Assembly: GCA_947259725.1 (NCBI GenBank)
Contig: CAMYNM010000001.1
Coordinates: 62,001-126,000 of the forward strand
Length of the DNA: 64,000 nucleotides
Origin: CALZIK01 sp945787635
Lineage (GTDB): Bacteria > Acidobacteriota > Thermoanaerobaculia > Multivoradales > JAHEKO01
Direction of reading: 5' to 3'
The notes beneath the pieces are model-generated. The model had not been told where the DNA came from. It did not search any database and was given only the letters and a program-made list of their open reading frames with translations. Positions 7,487 to 15,918 of the stretch are shown piece by piece (positions within the stretch are counted from its first letter, which is position 1; each line of letters opens with the position of its first letter). Position numbers and translations under genes: made by a program.

Positions 7487-8634
7487 GAGCTGCCGCTCTC
7501 GCCAGTCTCGCGTTGATCGCCGCCGTCGCCGGATCCGGCGCCACGGCATGGGCACAGCTGCCCAGCGGCCGCGGCGTCCTGCTGCCACTCCAGGATCGCG
7601 TCGGCGAAGCGAAACTGGCCGCGCTCACCGAGACCCTGCTGCGGCAAGAGCTCGAGGCTCGAGCCGACCTTGTCGAGAGCGTGAACGTACGAGCGGTCTT
7701 GCGATCGATGCGAGTCCGAGATGCCAGCTACGAGTCCCTGGACCGGCTCGCGGTCCTCGCCGAGCGCCTCGAAGTCGAGTGGTTCTTCCTCGCCACGCTT
7801 CACGAAGCCAGAGCGGGCCGCAAGCCGCAGCGCCAGGACGGCGGATCGACCGACAGCCAGCGAATCGAGGACTCAGGTGACACGCCGCAGGTCGTTCTGT
7901 CGGCCCGGGTCCTGCGGAGCGATTCACCAGAGCTATGGTGGTCGGGCTTCGATGGGGCTTCTGGGAGGGACCGAGAGCGGGTCTTCGGGCTCGGAGACGT
8001 CGAGACTCTGGGAGAGCTGATGCAAGACACCGTCAAAGGACTGGTCGCGAGGGCGGCCGAGCCGCGAGAGGCTCGCAAGCGAACCCGCCTGCGACCCCGA
8101 GAAGGCGGATATCTGCGATCCGGTTTTGGCCCCTCCCCACCCGAGAGAGTCGCGGTGATTCCCTTGGACTCGGTCGCCTCGCGGGATCCGAGCGCCTCGG
8201 CCGAGGTGGCGACCGCGGCGCTCTTGACGACACTTGGAGACTTTGGCTTCAATGTGCTTCTTCCCGGCCTCGTCCAGAGCATTCGCCAAGAAAGCGGCCA
8301 GATCCAGTACGGCGGCGCGAGTCGTGCCGAGTGGGAGGCGTTGGCCCGAGAGGGGGGCGCGCGTTGGATAGCCACCGGGACGGTGGAGACTTATGGCCGC
8401 GGGCAGGGGCGGACTCCGGATCCGCGCGTTGCCTTTTCCTTGCGTTTCCTCGACACCTCGGACGGCCGGATCGACTGGAGCAATGGCCTCGCGCGTACCG
8501 GCAAAGACACCGCTTCGGTGTTCGGCCGCGGCCGAATCTACTCCACCGGCGCGCTGACCTACGCAATGATGCAGTCATTGATCGGCGAGCTGAGGGTCGA
8601 GTCCAGACTGGCAAAGACGCCTCGAGGGAACTGA
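7483..8634 (+). CDS. Exported protein with two CsgG/TolB-N-like segments
   Basis: A 383-residue protein with a signal peptide (hydrophobic core ~5-20, ending AWAQLP). Two regions repeat the beta/alpha layout of the previous gene: ~24-180 (GVLLPLQDRVGEAKLAALTE) and ~225-375 (VAVIPLDSVASRD, then GARWIATGTVETYGRG and VAFSLRFLDTSDGRI). The ATG overlaps the previous stop as ATGA, so translation is probably coupled. I take it as a periplasmic or outer-membrane part of the same export channel as its two upstream neighbours. The fold assignment rests on sequence pattern only. Confidence 0.68.
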   Translation: MRAAALASLALIAAVAGSGATAWAQLPSGRGVLLPLQDRVGEAKLAALTETLLRQELEARADLVESVNVRAVLRSMRVRDASYESLDRLAVLAERLEVEWFFLATLHEARAGRKPQRQDGGSTDSQRIEDSGDTPQVVLSARVLRSDSPELWWSGFDGASGRDRERVFGLGDVETLGELMQDTVKGLVARAAEPREARKRTRLRPREGGYLRSGFGPSPPERVAVIPLDSVASRDPSASAEVATAALLTTLGDFGFNVLLPGLVQSIRQESGQIQYGGASRAEWEALAREGGARWIATGTVETYGRGQGRTPDPRVAFSLRFLDTSDGRIDWSNGLARTGKDTASVFGRGRIYSTGALTYAMMQSLIGELRVESRLAKTPRGN

Positions 8635-8638
8635 CGGC

Positions 8639-10354
8639 ATGTGGAACGACACTTTTTCCTGCCTGCGGCCGGCCGTTTCTATTCTCGCCGCATGCGCGGT
8701 CGCTGCGGCCATGGCGAGCGCCACGCTCGCGCAAGCGCCGCCGACGGTGGTCGCCGTCGTGAACGGCGAAGAGATCACGACTGCGGACCTGGAAAAGCGC
8801 CTCGAGAACCTCCACGGAGAGGTCGGCGCGACGCAGCGTTCCGCCGCGAGCCTCGAGCGGCTCCTCTTCCGCGTCGTGAACGATGTCCTGATCGGCCAGG
8901 AAGCCCGCTTCCTCGGCCTCCACCTCGAACCCCCGGTCCCGGCGGCGGTCGAGCGCAATCGGCAACGCCTCGCTGTCTCGCTCCTGCAGCGCGAGGAGAT
9001 CGCGCCGAAGTCCCGGCCCGAAGATGAAGAGGTCAAAGCGGCTTTCGCGGAGAGGTATAGCCGAGCGAGCTTCCACGTGCTCACCGCCGCCGACCGCGAA
9101 GGGGCGGAACAGATCCTCGACGCCCTGCGTGCCGGGGCCGACCTCGAGACGTTGGCGCGTGAGAAGTCTATCGATCCCTATCGCGAGGAGGCAGGCCTGC
9201 TCGAAGACGTCACGAGGAAGGACCTGCAACCCGCCATCGCCAATGTGGTCTTCAGGATGGCCCCGCGGGAAGTGGCCGGCCCGGTGCAGACCGATCTCGG
9301 TTGGTCGGTTCTCGTCGGGCGTTCTCTCAAAGAGCCGGATCCGCTGCTCTACGCCGAGTTGAAACCGCGGCTCGCAAGCTTGGTGCGACAGCGCAAGGAG
9401 GCGGCAGCCCGCAACGAGCTCCTCGAGCGGTTGCGTTCACGCCATTCCGTCATCATCGACCAAAAGGCGGTCGATTCGATCCAGCCCGTGAGGCGCCCCG
9501 ACGGCCGCCTGACCGCCGAAGCTCCGGGCACCGGGAAAGCAGTTGCGACAGTCGGCGCCGAGAATACGATCTCGGGCGACGAGTACGCCGCAGCGCTCGA
9601 GCGCCGCTGGCGGACGATTCCCGGCGAGGAGGCGGCACGGGCAGCCGCGCCGATCATCCTCGAGACCCTCATCAACGAGCGGCTGCTGCTCGTCGAAGCC
9701 TACGATCGCAGGTACCACGAGCTCCCCGCGGTGCGGCGGGCACTCCATGGGCTCGAGACCGAGATGATCGTCCCCAAGTACCTCGGTTCAGTGCTGGCGG
9801 CCGGCATCGAGGTCTCCGAGGAGGAAAAGAAAACTCACTACGAGAAGGTCAAGAGCACGCTCAGGCGGCCGCCCCGCTTGCGGCTCGGACAGATCACCGT
9901 GCCGACGCTCGAGTCGGCCGAGGCCGTCGCCAAAGACCTGCGCGGGGGCTCGGATCTCGCTTGGCTGGCGGCACGGCACTCGACCGACGGTCTGAGAGAC
10001 AAAGGCGGACTTCAGGATTGGTCGGTGGTGCGGCAAGACGGAATGCCCCTGAGCTCGATCCTCCTCGCGAGCGAGGCGGGGACGGTTCTCGAGCCGATCC
10101 GGCAGGACGATTCGTGGGTGGTGTACAAGGTCGTGGCGCGGGAGGAACAGGGGTTGTTCCCGTACCAGGAAGTGTCCGGCAACATGCGTGAGGCGGTTGT
10201 CAGGGAAAAATTCACCGAGAAACTGGACCGGTTCGTCAAGACAGCCCGCAGCCGGTCCGAGATCGAGGTCCGCGAGGACGTTCTCGCCGAACTGCGACTG
10301 TCCGGAAACCAGGAGGCGGAGGCCGGCGCGCATCACGGGGGGACGCAGCATTGA
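8639..10354 (+). CDS. Periplasmic foldase with two parvulin-type peptidyl-prolyl isomerase domains
   Basis: 571 residues with a signal peptide (to about ATLAQ), then a SurA/PrsA-like chaperone segment (VVAVVNGEEITTADLEKRL). A first PpiC-like domain lies around residues 135-230, a second chaperone core around 300-395 (ENTISGDEYAAALERR), and a second PpiC-like domain around 400-495 (RLRLGQITVPTLESAEAVAKDL, KGGLQDW, VVYKVVAREEQ). It would fold exported proteins in the periplasm. Prolyl isomerases are a known companion of cytochrome filament genes, and OscH of the Geobacter omcS companion cluster is one (recalled, not checked). It starts 4 bp after the preceding stop and overlaps the 26-heme cytochrome gene. 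Confidence 0.85.
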   Translation: MWNDTFSCLRPAVSILAACAVAAAMASATLAQAPPTVVAVVNGEEITTADLEKRLENLHGEVGATQRSAASLERLLFRVVNDVLIGQEARFLGLHLEPPVPAAVERNRQRLAVSLLQREEIAPKSRPEDEEVKAAFAERYSRASFHVLTAADREGAEQILDALRAGADLETLAREKSIDPYREEAGLLEDVTRKDLQPAIANVVFRMAPREVAGPVQTDLGWSVLVGRSLKEPDPLLYAELKPRLASLVRQRKEAAARNELLERLRSRHSVIIDQKAVDSIQPVRRPDGRLTAEAPGTGKAVATVGAENTISGDEYAAALERRWRTIPGEEAARAAAPIILETLINERLLLVEAYDRRYHELPAVRRALHGLETEMIVPKYLGSVLAAGIEVSEEEKKTHYEKVKSTLRRPPRLRLGQITVPTLESAEAVAKDLRGGSDLAWLAARHSTDGLRDKGGLQDWSVVRQDGMPLSSILLASEAGTVLEPIRQDDSWVVYKVVAREEQGLFPYQEVSGNMREAVVREKFTEKLDRFVKTARSRSEIEVREDVLAELRLSGNQEAEAGAHHGGTQH

Positions 10355-12291
10355 CCGAGCGCGGCCAGCGCGGCCTTCCGGTCATCCTGTGTGGAGTGGT
10401 CCTTGCCTTCGTCGGCCTACACATGGCGGAGGCCCAGTTGCAGCGGGGCTCCCGTTTTCAGCAAGGCGACAAATGCCTCGAGTGTCATTCGGACGTCGTC
10501 CGTTCGGTCCGAGAGACCCACGCTCCGCTCGCCACCGGCGAGTGCGCGGCCTGTCACAAACCGCACGGGCTGGTTGGCGCTCTGAAGCTGCAGGCCGAGG
10601 AGCCCGACCTGTGTCTCGGGTGCCACTCCGAGCAGGAACAGGAGCTTGCGGCAAACCACCAGCATCCCGAGGTCGCCAAGTGCTCCGATTGTCACGACCC
10701 ACACGGCTCGGACCACGCGGGAATGCTGACCCAGCCAGAGCGCGAGCTGTGCCTGAGCTGCCACGATGCGGGCGACTTCACGCGGCAGGTGCCTCATCCG
10801 CCCGCCGCCGAAACCTGTTCCTCTTGCCACCTGCCGCACGGCGGACCCAACCCCGGTCTGCTCGCGCTCGAAGAGCGGGAACTTTGCTCCGGATGCCACG
10901 ACGCCGGACCCGAGTCGGATTTTTCCTCGAGTCACGGAGGCTTCCCTGCTTCCAGCTCGAGCTGCTCGTCGTGTCACGTGCCGCACTCGGGGACGACGCC
11001 CGCCCTGATGCGCGCATCGTCGCACCCCGAAATGGCGTGCGACACCTGCCACGCCGAAGCCGTTTCGGCCGCCTCTCCCCCGCCCGGCGCGGAGATCTGC
11101 CTAGACTGTCACGAGCTGCCGACCACCGCCGACGGTGGATCACTCCACTACCCGGCAGCGGAAGGAGCGTGCCTCGACTGCCACGGCCCCCACGCAACCG
11201 ACCATCGGCCGCTCCTGGTCGCTTCCGAAAGCGATCTGTGCATCGAGTGCCACGACGACGTGGGCGATGCCCTCGGCAAGGCGAGCGTTCACGCCGTGGC
11301 CGGCGAGTGTACGTCCTGCCACGGCGGGCACGCGACCGAGCACCGGGCGCTTCTCAGCGCCGAGCCTCGCGAGCTGTGCGTCGAGTGTCATGAGGACCCC
11401 GAGACCTCGGGCGCGCAGACCGTGCACCCGCCGGCGGCCGGCGAGTGCCTTGACTGTCATGGCCCCCACGGAACCGATGTCGGCGGTCTCTTGGTGACCT
11501 CCCAGGAAGAATTGTGCGGCGAATGCCACCCCGGCGTGGGTAGCCGCTCCGGCCTTCCGGTGGTCCATTCGCCAGTGGCGGCCGGCGATTGCTCGTCGTG
11601 TCATCTGCCCCACGCCGGCGCCGACAGGCTCCTCAAGGCCGAAGGCGCGGCCCTGTGCCGCGAGTGCCACGAGTCGGTTTTCACTACGGTGGCAAACGTC
11701 GACCAGCATCTCCCGTTTGCCGACGGAGATTGCGCAACCTGTCACGCCGCCCATGCTTCCGAAGCAGAGAACCTCATGTCGGCCAAGGTCGGCGACGTCT
11801 GCGCCGAGTGCCATGAGATCGAAACCACGGCTCCGGCCGGCGGCAGCGTGCATCCACCCGTCGCGACCGGGGACTGCACCGCCTGTCATCAACCCCACGG
11901 TAGCGCCGTTGCGCCGTTTCTTCATGCTCGGGCGCGGCCGCTCTGCACGAGCTGCCATCAGGAGGTCGAGCACGAGCTTTCGGTGGAGGAGCCCCACTTC
12001 CCGGCGACCGAGGACGACGGCTGCCTGACCTGCCACGCCGCGCACGCGACCAGTCACCCCAATCTCCTGCTGGGAGACGAGGCTACGCTGTGCACGGACT
12101 GCCACGAGGGCGACTCGCCCGAGTTCAGAAGCAGTCACCTGGGCCTGCCGGCGGGAACGATGATCTGCAGCGGTTGCCACGACCCGCACGCATCGCAGAC
12201 CGAGGGGATGTTCCTACCCCGCCTTCACTTTCCGTTCGAGGAAGGCGATTGCTCGCTGTGCCACGCCGAGTCCGGGGAGTCGAATCCATGA
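10351..12291 (+). CDS. 26-heme c-type cytochrome of the doubled-CXXCH type
   Basis: This 646-residue exported protein is almost entirely heme-binding: I count 26 CXXCH motifs from residue ~42 to the end, spaced about 15-25 residues apart. The repeat unit is the paired CXXCH pattern, in which one motif followed by a xPHG/PHA segment and a conserved LL precedes an 'LCxxCH', then a His-containing linker (VHPPAAGE). The linker histidines are likely distal heme ligands. The N-terminal hydrophobic segment (~9-28) is a signal peptide. The start codon is TTG inside a TTGA overlap with the foldase. It probably relays electrons between periplasm and the extracellular filament, or sits in the outer-membrane path. 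Confidence 0.9.
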   Translation: MTERGQRGLPVILCGVVLAFVGLHMAEAQLQRGSRFQQGDKCLECHSDVVRSVRETHAPLATGECAACHKPHGLVGALKLQAEEPDLCLGCHSEQEQELAANHQHPEVAKCSDCHDPHGSDHAGMLTQPERELCLSCHDAGDFTRQVPHPPAAETCSSCHLPHGGPNPGLLALEERELCSGCHDAGPESDFSSSHGGFPASSSSCSSCHVPHSGTTPALMRASSHPEMACDTCHAEAVSAASPPPGAEICLDCHELPTTADGGSLHYPAAEGACLDCHGPHATDHRPLLVASESDLCIECHDDVGDALGKASVHAVAGECTSCHGGHATEHRALLSAEPRELCVECHEDPETSGAQTVHPPAAGECLDCHGPHGTDVGGLLVTSQEELCGECHPGVGSRSGLPVVHSPVAAGDCSSCHLPHAGADRLLKAEGAALCRECHESVFTTVANVDQHLPFADGDCATCHAAHASEAENLMSAKVGDVCAECHEIETTAPAGGSVHPPVATGDCTACHQPHGSAVAPFLHARARPLCTSCHQEVEHELSVEEPHFPATEDDGCLTCHAAHATSHPNLLLGDEATLCTDCHEGDSPEFRSSHLGLPAGTMICSGCHDPHASQTEGMFLPRLHFPFEEGDCSLCHAESGESNP

Positions 12292-13559
12292 ACGTCCCGA
12301 GGCGTTGCGCGCCCGCTTTGGCTGCGCTGCTGGCGGCATCGGCGTGGTGGCTGTCTCCCATCGGCGCCGGAGCCAGTGCCCTCGCCGCGACCACCGTGGA
12401 CCAGGGGGAAGTCTGCATCGCCTGTCACGACGACATCGCCTCGGAAGTCGGCCTCCCGGTGGCGCACCCCCCTGCCAGGGACGGCGATTGCTCCTCCTGT
12501 CACAAGCCTCACGCGGCTCGCAACGCCGGTCTGCTGCTAGAGCGGCCGGCGATCCTGTGCGTCGGATGCCACGGCGAGATCGCCGCCGAGTTGGACCGGC
12601 CCATGCTTCACGAACCCGTGGCGGAAGGCCGCTGCACGGACTGCCACCGGCCTCACGGCGGCAGCCATGAGGGGCTGCTGGCCGCCCCCGGGGTCGATCT
12701 CTGCGCCACCTGCCACGAGGTGGTCGCCGACTGGCAGACGCGTCCCAACCGGCATTCGCCGTTCAGGAACGGCCGCTGCGCCGACTGCCACGAGCCCCAT
12801 GCCAGCGAACACCCGAGGCTGGCCACCAAGTCGGGCGGCGCCGTGTGCGCGAAGTGCCACCCGGTGAGCACCAAGTTCCGTTCCGTCCATGGCGGCTACC
12901 CGGTCGAACAGGCCGATTGCCGGCAGTGCCACGATCCCCACGCCTCGGCACAGGCCGGCCTCCTGCAGCCCGAGGTCCACGCTCCCTTCGCGGAAGGCGA
13001 TTGCAGGACGTGTCATGTGGCCTCCGGGTCGCAGGCACCCTTCGAGCTGAATCAGACCCAGGACCGGCTCTGCGGCGAGTGTCACGCCGAGGCAGTGGAA
13101 GAGAACCGCTCCGCCGCGTTTCCGCATGTCGCGGGCGGGGGCTCGAACTGCGCTGCCTGCCACAATCCTCACGCCGGCCAGGGGCAGGGCTTGCTCCACA
13201 GCCGAACCAACGAACTATGCCTTTCGTGCCACGATCCCGGCGGCAGCGCTTCGGGTCTGGAGGGTCGCTTCGAGACCCACGCAGATCTCGAATGCAGTGT
13301 GTGTCACGCTCCCCACGGCGGCGATCGCCCGCTCCTGCTCGCTGAGGACCCGATCGAGCTCTGCAGCACCTGCCACTCGCACCAGCACGCCATCACCCAC
13401 CCGCTCGGTCAAGGGGTGCTGGATCCGCGCAACGGCCAAGCGATGGACTGCCTGTCGTGTCATGGACTCCACGAAGCGGCGCACGACAAGTATCTCTACC
13501 GAGATGGACGCCGCGACCTGTGTATCGGCTGTCATAAGAGCAAGGGGATACCACGATGA
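12288..13559 (+). CDS. 16-heme c-type cytochrome of the doubled-CXXCH type
   Basis: 423 residues with a signal peptide (ending ~ALAATT) and 16 CXXCH motifs arranged in the same paired repeat as the upstream 26-heme protein (CSSCHKPHA, then LCVGCH, and so on). This suggests the two arose by duplication and repeat-number change. The last pair is less regular (CLSCHGLHEAAHDKY, then CIGCH). The ATG overlaps the previous stop (ATGA). It is likely a partner in the same electron path. Whether it is periplasmic or surface-exposed cannot be told from the sequence. Confidence 0.9.
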   Translation: MNVPRRCAPALAALLAASAWWLSPIGAGASALAATTVDQGEVCIACHDDIASEVGLPVAHPPARDGDCSSCHKPHAARNAGLLLERPAILCVGCHGEIAAELDRPMLHEPVAEGRCTDCHRPHGGSHEGLLAAPGVDLCATCHEVVADWQTRPNRHSPFRNGRCADCHEPHASEHPRLATKSGGAVCAKCHPVSTKFRSVHGGYPVEQADCRQCHDPHASAQAGLLQPEVHAPFAEGDCRTCHVASGSQAPFELNQTQDRLCGECHAEAVEENRSAAFPHVAGGGSNCAACHNPHAGQGQGLLHSRTNELCLSCHDPGGSASGLEGRFETHADLECSVCHAPHGGDRPLLLAEDPIELCSTCHSHQHAITHPLGQGVLDPRNGQAMDCLSCHGLHEAAHDKYLYRDGRRDLCIGCHKSKGIPR

Positions 13560-14473
13560 GCCGCGGGTTCGGTCGCGCGCTGCGGCTCGGCATTCTCGCT
13601 CTGGCGGCACTGGCGGCGCTGACCGCAGGCCGAGCGAAACCGGCCGCGGCCCAGAACCAGGCCCCCGCTCTCTACGCCTTCGACGAGGCACTGAGTGGCG
13701 ACGACGAGCGGCGGCTGAGCCGACCAACGGCGGTCGCCGCCGGTCGCGACGGCGAGATCGCCGTCGCCGACGCCGCCGGCCCGTCGTTGTGGTTCTTTCG
13801 GGACCGGGGCGGAAGCGAAGGGTGGGTGATCCAGCTGTCGATCGACCTTCCGGCCGCGGCTCACAGCCTCGCCTGCGGCGGCGATCGGTATCTCGTTTCC
13901 ACTCGCCAACCCGGCCGTCTGTTCGCAGTCGAGGGACCCGGCTACGAGCTCCGCGAGCTGAAGCTGCCGCCGCGAGTCACGCCTGGAGCGGTGGCCTGCC
14001 TGCGCGATCGCGCGATCCTCGTTCACGACCTCGCCGCCGGCCGGCTGCTGGTACTCGATGCCGAGCTCGAAGTCCGCACCTCCGTTCCCTTGGCGGGAAC
14101 CGTCGCCGCCCTGGCTCCGGGACCCGCGGGCGGCTTCTACGCCACCTTCCCGCAAAACCACGAGGTACGTCGTTACGGGGCGAACGGCGAACAGCTGGCG
14201 GTCCTGACGGTGCCGGGCCTGGCGCCGGCGCCCGCGTGGCCGGTGGGTCTGATCGTCCAGGCCGACGGCGAGATCGTCGTCGCCGACCGGCACGGAGGGC
14301 GTCTCCTGGTGATCGAGACGAGTGGCCGCTGGGCCGGCGCGGGATCACGCAGAGGGTGGGAGCCGGGACTGCTGCGATTTCCGGCCGATCTCGCACAGCT
14401 CCCGGACGGCCGCGTCGCGGTCGCCGATCAGGGCAACGGCAGGGTGCAGCTTTTTCGTCGACTGGAAGAATGA
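13556..14473 (+). CDS. Exported NHL-type beta-propeller protein
   Basis: 305 residues with a signal peptide (~8-32, ending PAAAQ). The mature part has repeated NHL-like blades: a 'SRPTAVAAGRDGEIAVADA' type motif near residue 60 recurs as VGLIVQADGEIVVADRHGGRLLVIE near 225 and LAQLPDGRVAVADQGNGRVQLF at the C-terminus. Such propellers bind proteins or glycans. An NHL protein is encoded beside omcS in Geobacter, and a beta-propeller-like OscD is reported to affect nanowire morphology (recalled). The gene overlaps both neighbours by ATGA, so it belongs to the operon. No heme motif or catalytic motif is visible. Confidence 0.82.
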   Translation: MSRGFGRALRLGILALAALAALTAGRAKPAAAQNQAPALYAFDEALSGDDERRLSRPTAVAAGRDGEIAVADAAGPSLWFFRDRGGSEGWVIQLSIDLPAAAHSLACGGDRYLVSTRQPGRLFAVEGPGYELRELKLPPRVTPGAVACLRDRAILVHDLAAGRLLVLDAELEVRTSVPLAGTVAALAPGPAGGFYATFPQNHEVRRYGANGEQLAVLTVPGLAPAPAWPVGLIVQADGEIVVADRHGGRLLVIETSGRWAGAGSRRGWEPGLLRFPADLAQLPDGRVAVADQGNGRVQLFRRLEE

Positions 14474-15918
14474 ACTCACTCAGCAGAAAGGCAGCATTGG
14501 CCGGCATCCTGCCGGGGGTGCTCTTCTGGCTCGGCGGCATCTCCTGGGCCCAACCGCCCGGCTCGATACCACCGGTCTACACCCAACGTCTGAGAATCCC
14601 CGTGCTCAGCGATGCCTTCGCGCAACCGAGTGCCGTCGTCGCCGATGTCCATACCGGCGAAATCCTCGTTTGCGATCGCTTACGCAACCGGGTGGTCATC
14701 TTCGACGAGAAGGGTCGGTTCCGGTATTCGATACCGGGCGGCAGCTCCTTTCAATCGCCGATCGACCTGGCCGTGGATCCCGAGGGGTACCTCTTCGTGC
14801 TCGGACAGGTCAGCGTCGAGATCACGCTGCTCGATTTCGATGGACGGCTGCTTCGCAAGTTCCCGCTCACCGGCCTGCCGGAGGGCTTCGAGAGCCCGAG
14901 ATTCACCTCTCTCGCCATGTCCGCGAACGGCGAAAGCCTCTACCTCATCGATGCAGAGAACCACCGCCTGTGGATCGCAAATCGGAACGGCGCGATCCGG
15001 CACTCGATCGACATGACGATCGGCCGCACGCAAGAGGAGATCGAGCTTCTGCGTTACGGACACATCGATGTCTACGGCGAGAACCTTCTCGTGCCCATTC
15101 CGACGGATGGACTGGTGCACCTCTACGACCTCGAGGGCAACGTCAAGGGATCGGTCGGCGATCGGGGTTCCGCGGAGTGCCAAACCATGTTCCCTGCCGC
15201 CGCGGCGCTCGACGATCAGGGCCGAGCGATCATTCTTGATCAGCAGCGGGCACTCTTCATGACCTGGGACGTAGAGCGAGGCGTGTGCCTCAGCGAGCAC
15301 TACGGCTTCGGCAACGCGCCTGGGGCCTTCTACCAGCCCAGCGACCTGGCGCTCGATGCCGCCGGTCGGCTGTACGTGAGCCAGGGCTTCGAGGGCAGAA
15401 TTCAGGTCTACGAGGGGGCCCGCCCCGCGTCGGCGCAGATCGCGGCTCGCGAGCCTTCGGCGGCACCTACCCCACCGGACTCGGTCGCCGATGCCGGTGT
15501 GAGTGAGACCGAGCCGGCGAAACCCCCGAGTCCGGCGGAGTCGGAAGCCGACATCGAGTTGGGTGCTCTCGCCGCGATCGAAGGCACCGTCCGTGCCTGG
15601 GCCGGAGCCTGGTCACGGCGCGAAGTCGACGAGTACCTGGCCTTCTACGCGCCCACCTTTCAGCCAGACGGCGGGCTATCACTCAGCGTGTGGAAAGAAC
15701 GGCGCCGAGACCGCTTGACTCGGCCGCGATCGATTCAGGTGTCGCTGGCGCAACTCGATCTGAGGTTGACGGATGAGAACCGAGCGGAAGTGGCGTTCGT
15801 ACAGGCGTATCGCTCGAACCTCTTTTCCGACAAGGTTGACAAGGTGCTCTTATTGGAACGCGATCAGTTCGGGTGGAAGATCACCAGTGAGCGCGTCGTC
15901 CGGACCTATCGAGAATGA
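14470..15918 (+). CDS. Exported NHL beta-propeller with C-terminal NTF2/SnoaL-like domain
   Basis: 482 residues. A signal peptide (to ~SWAQ) leads into NHL-type blades (AQPSAVVADVHTGEILVCDR; FYQPSDLALDAAGRLYVSQG) over residues ~35-315. A Pro/Ala/Glu-rich linker (~320-360) follows, then an NTF2-like domain (~365-482) with the pattern WAGAWSRREVDEYLAFYAP, W..RRRDRLTRP and FGWKITSE. This tail matches domains found at the end of some bacterial envelope proteins and recurs as a separate lipoprotein at 28934-29479. ATGA overlaps occur at both ends. The propeller is probably the counterpart of the NHL protein next to Geobacter omcS. The NTF2-like tail may bind a partner or the envelope. Confidence 0.82.
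   Translation: MNSLSRKAALAGILPGVLFWLGGISWAQPPGSIPPVYTQRLRIPVLSDAFAQPSAVVADVHTGEILVCDRLRNRVVIFDEKGRFRYSIPGGSSFQSPIDLAVDPEGYLFVLGQVSVEITLLDFDGRLLRKFPLTGLPEGFESPRFTSLAMSANGESLYLIDAENHRLWIANRNGAIRHSIDMTIGRTQEEIELLRYGHIDVYGENLLVPIPTDGLVHLYDLEGNVKGSVGDRGSAECQTMFPAAAALDDQGRAIILDQQRALFMTWDVERGVCLSEHYGFGNAPGAFYQPSDLALDAAGRLYVSQGFEGRIQVYEGARPASAQIAAREPSAAPTPPDSVADAGVSETEPAKPPSPAESEADIELGALAAIEGTVRAWAGAWSRREVDEYLAFYAPTFQPDGGLSLSVWKERRRDRLTRPRSIQVSLAQLDLRLTDENRAEVAFVQAYRSNLFSDKVDKVLLLERDQFGWKITSERVVRTYRE

Noticed and set aside
6908..8634. Curli secretion system
   Set aside because: CsgG-like folds are present, but no curli subunit, CsgE/F or CsgD gene is visible. The neighbours are cytochromes.
11140..12189. 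349-residue minus-strand frame within the 26-heme gene
   Set aside because: It is the reverse reading of cytochrome repeats, with the repetitive composition expected of a shadow frame.
10351..13559. Regular DNA-level periodicity that could suggest a CRISPR array or satellite repeat
   Set aside because: The period comes from CXXCH codons of two multiheme cytochromes in one continuous coding frame. Spacers and repeats of CRISPR type are absent.
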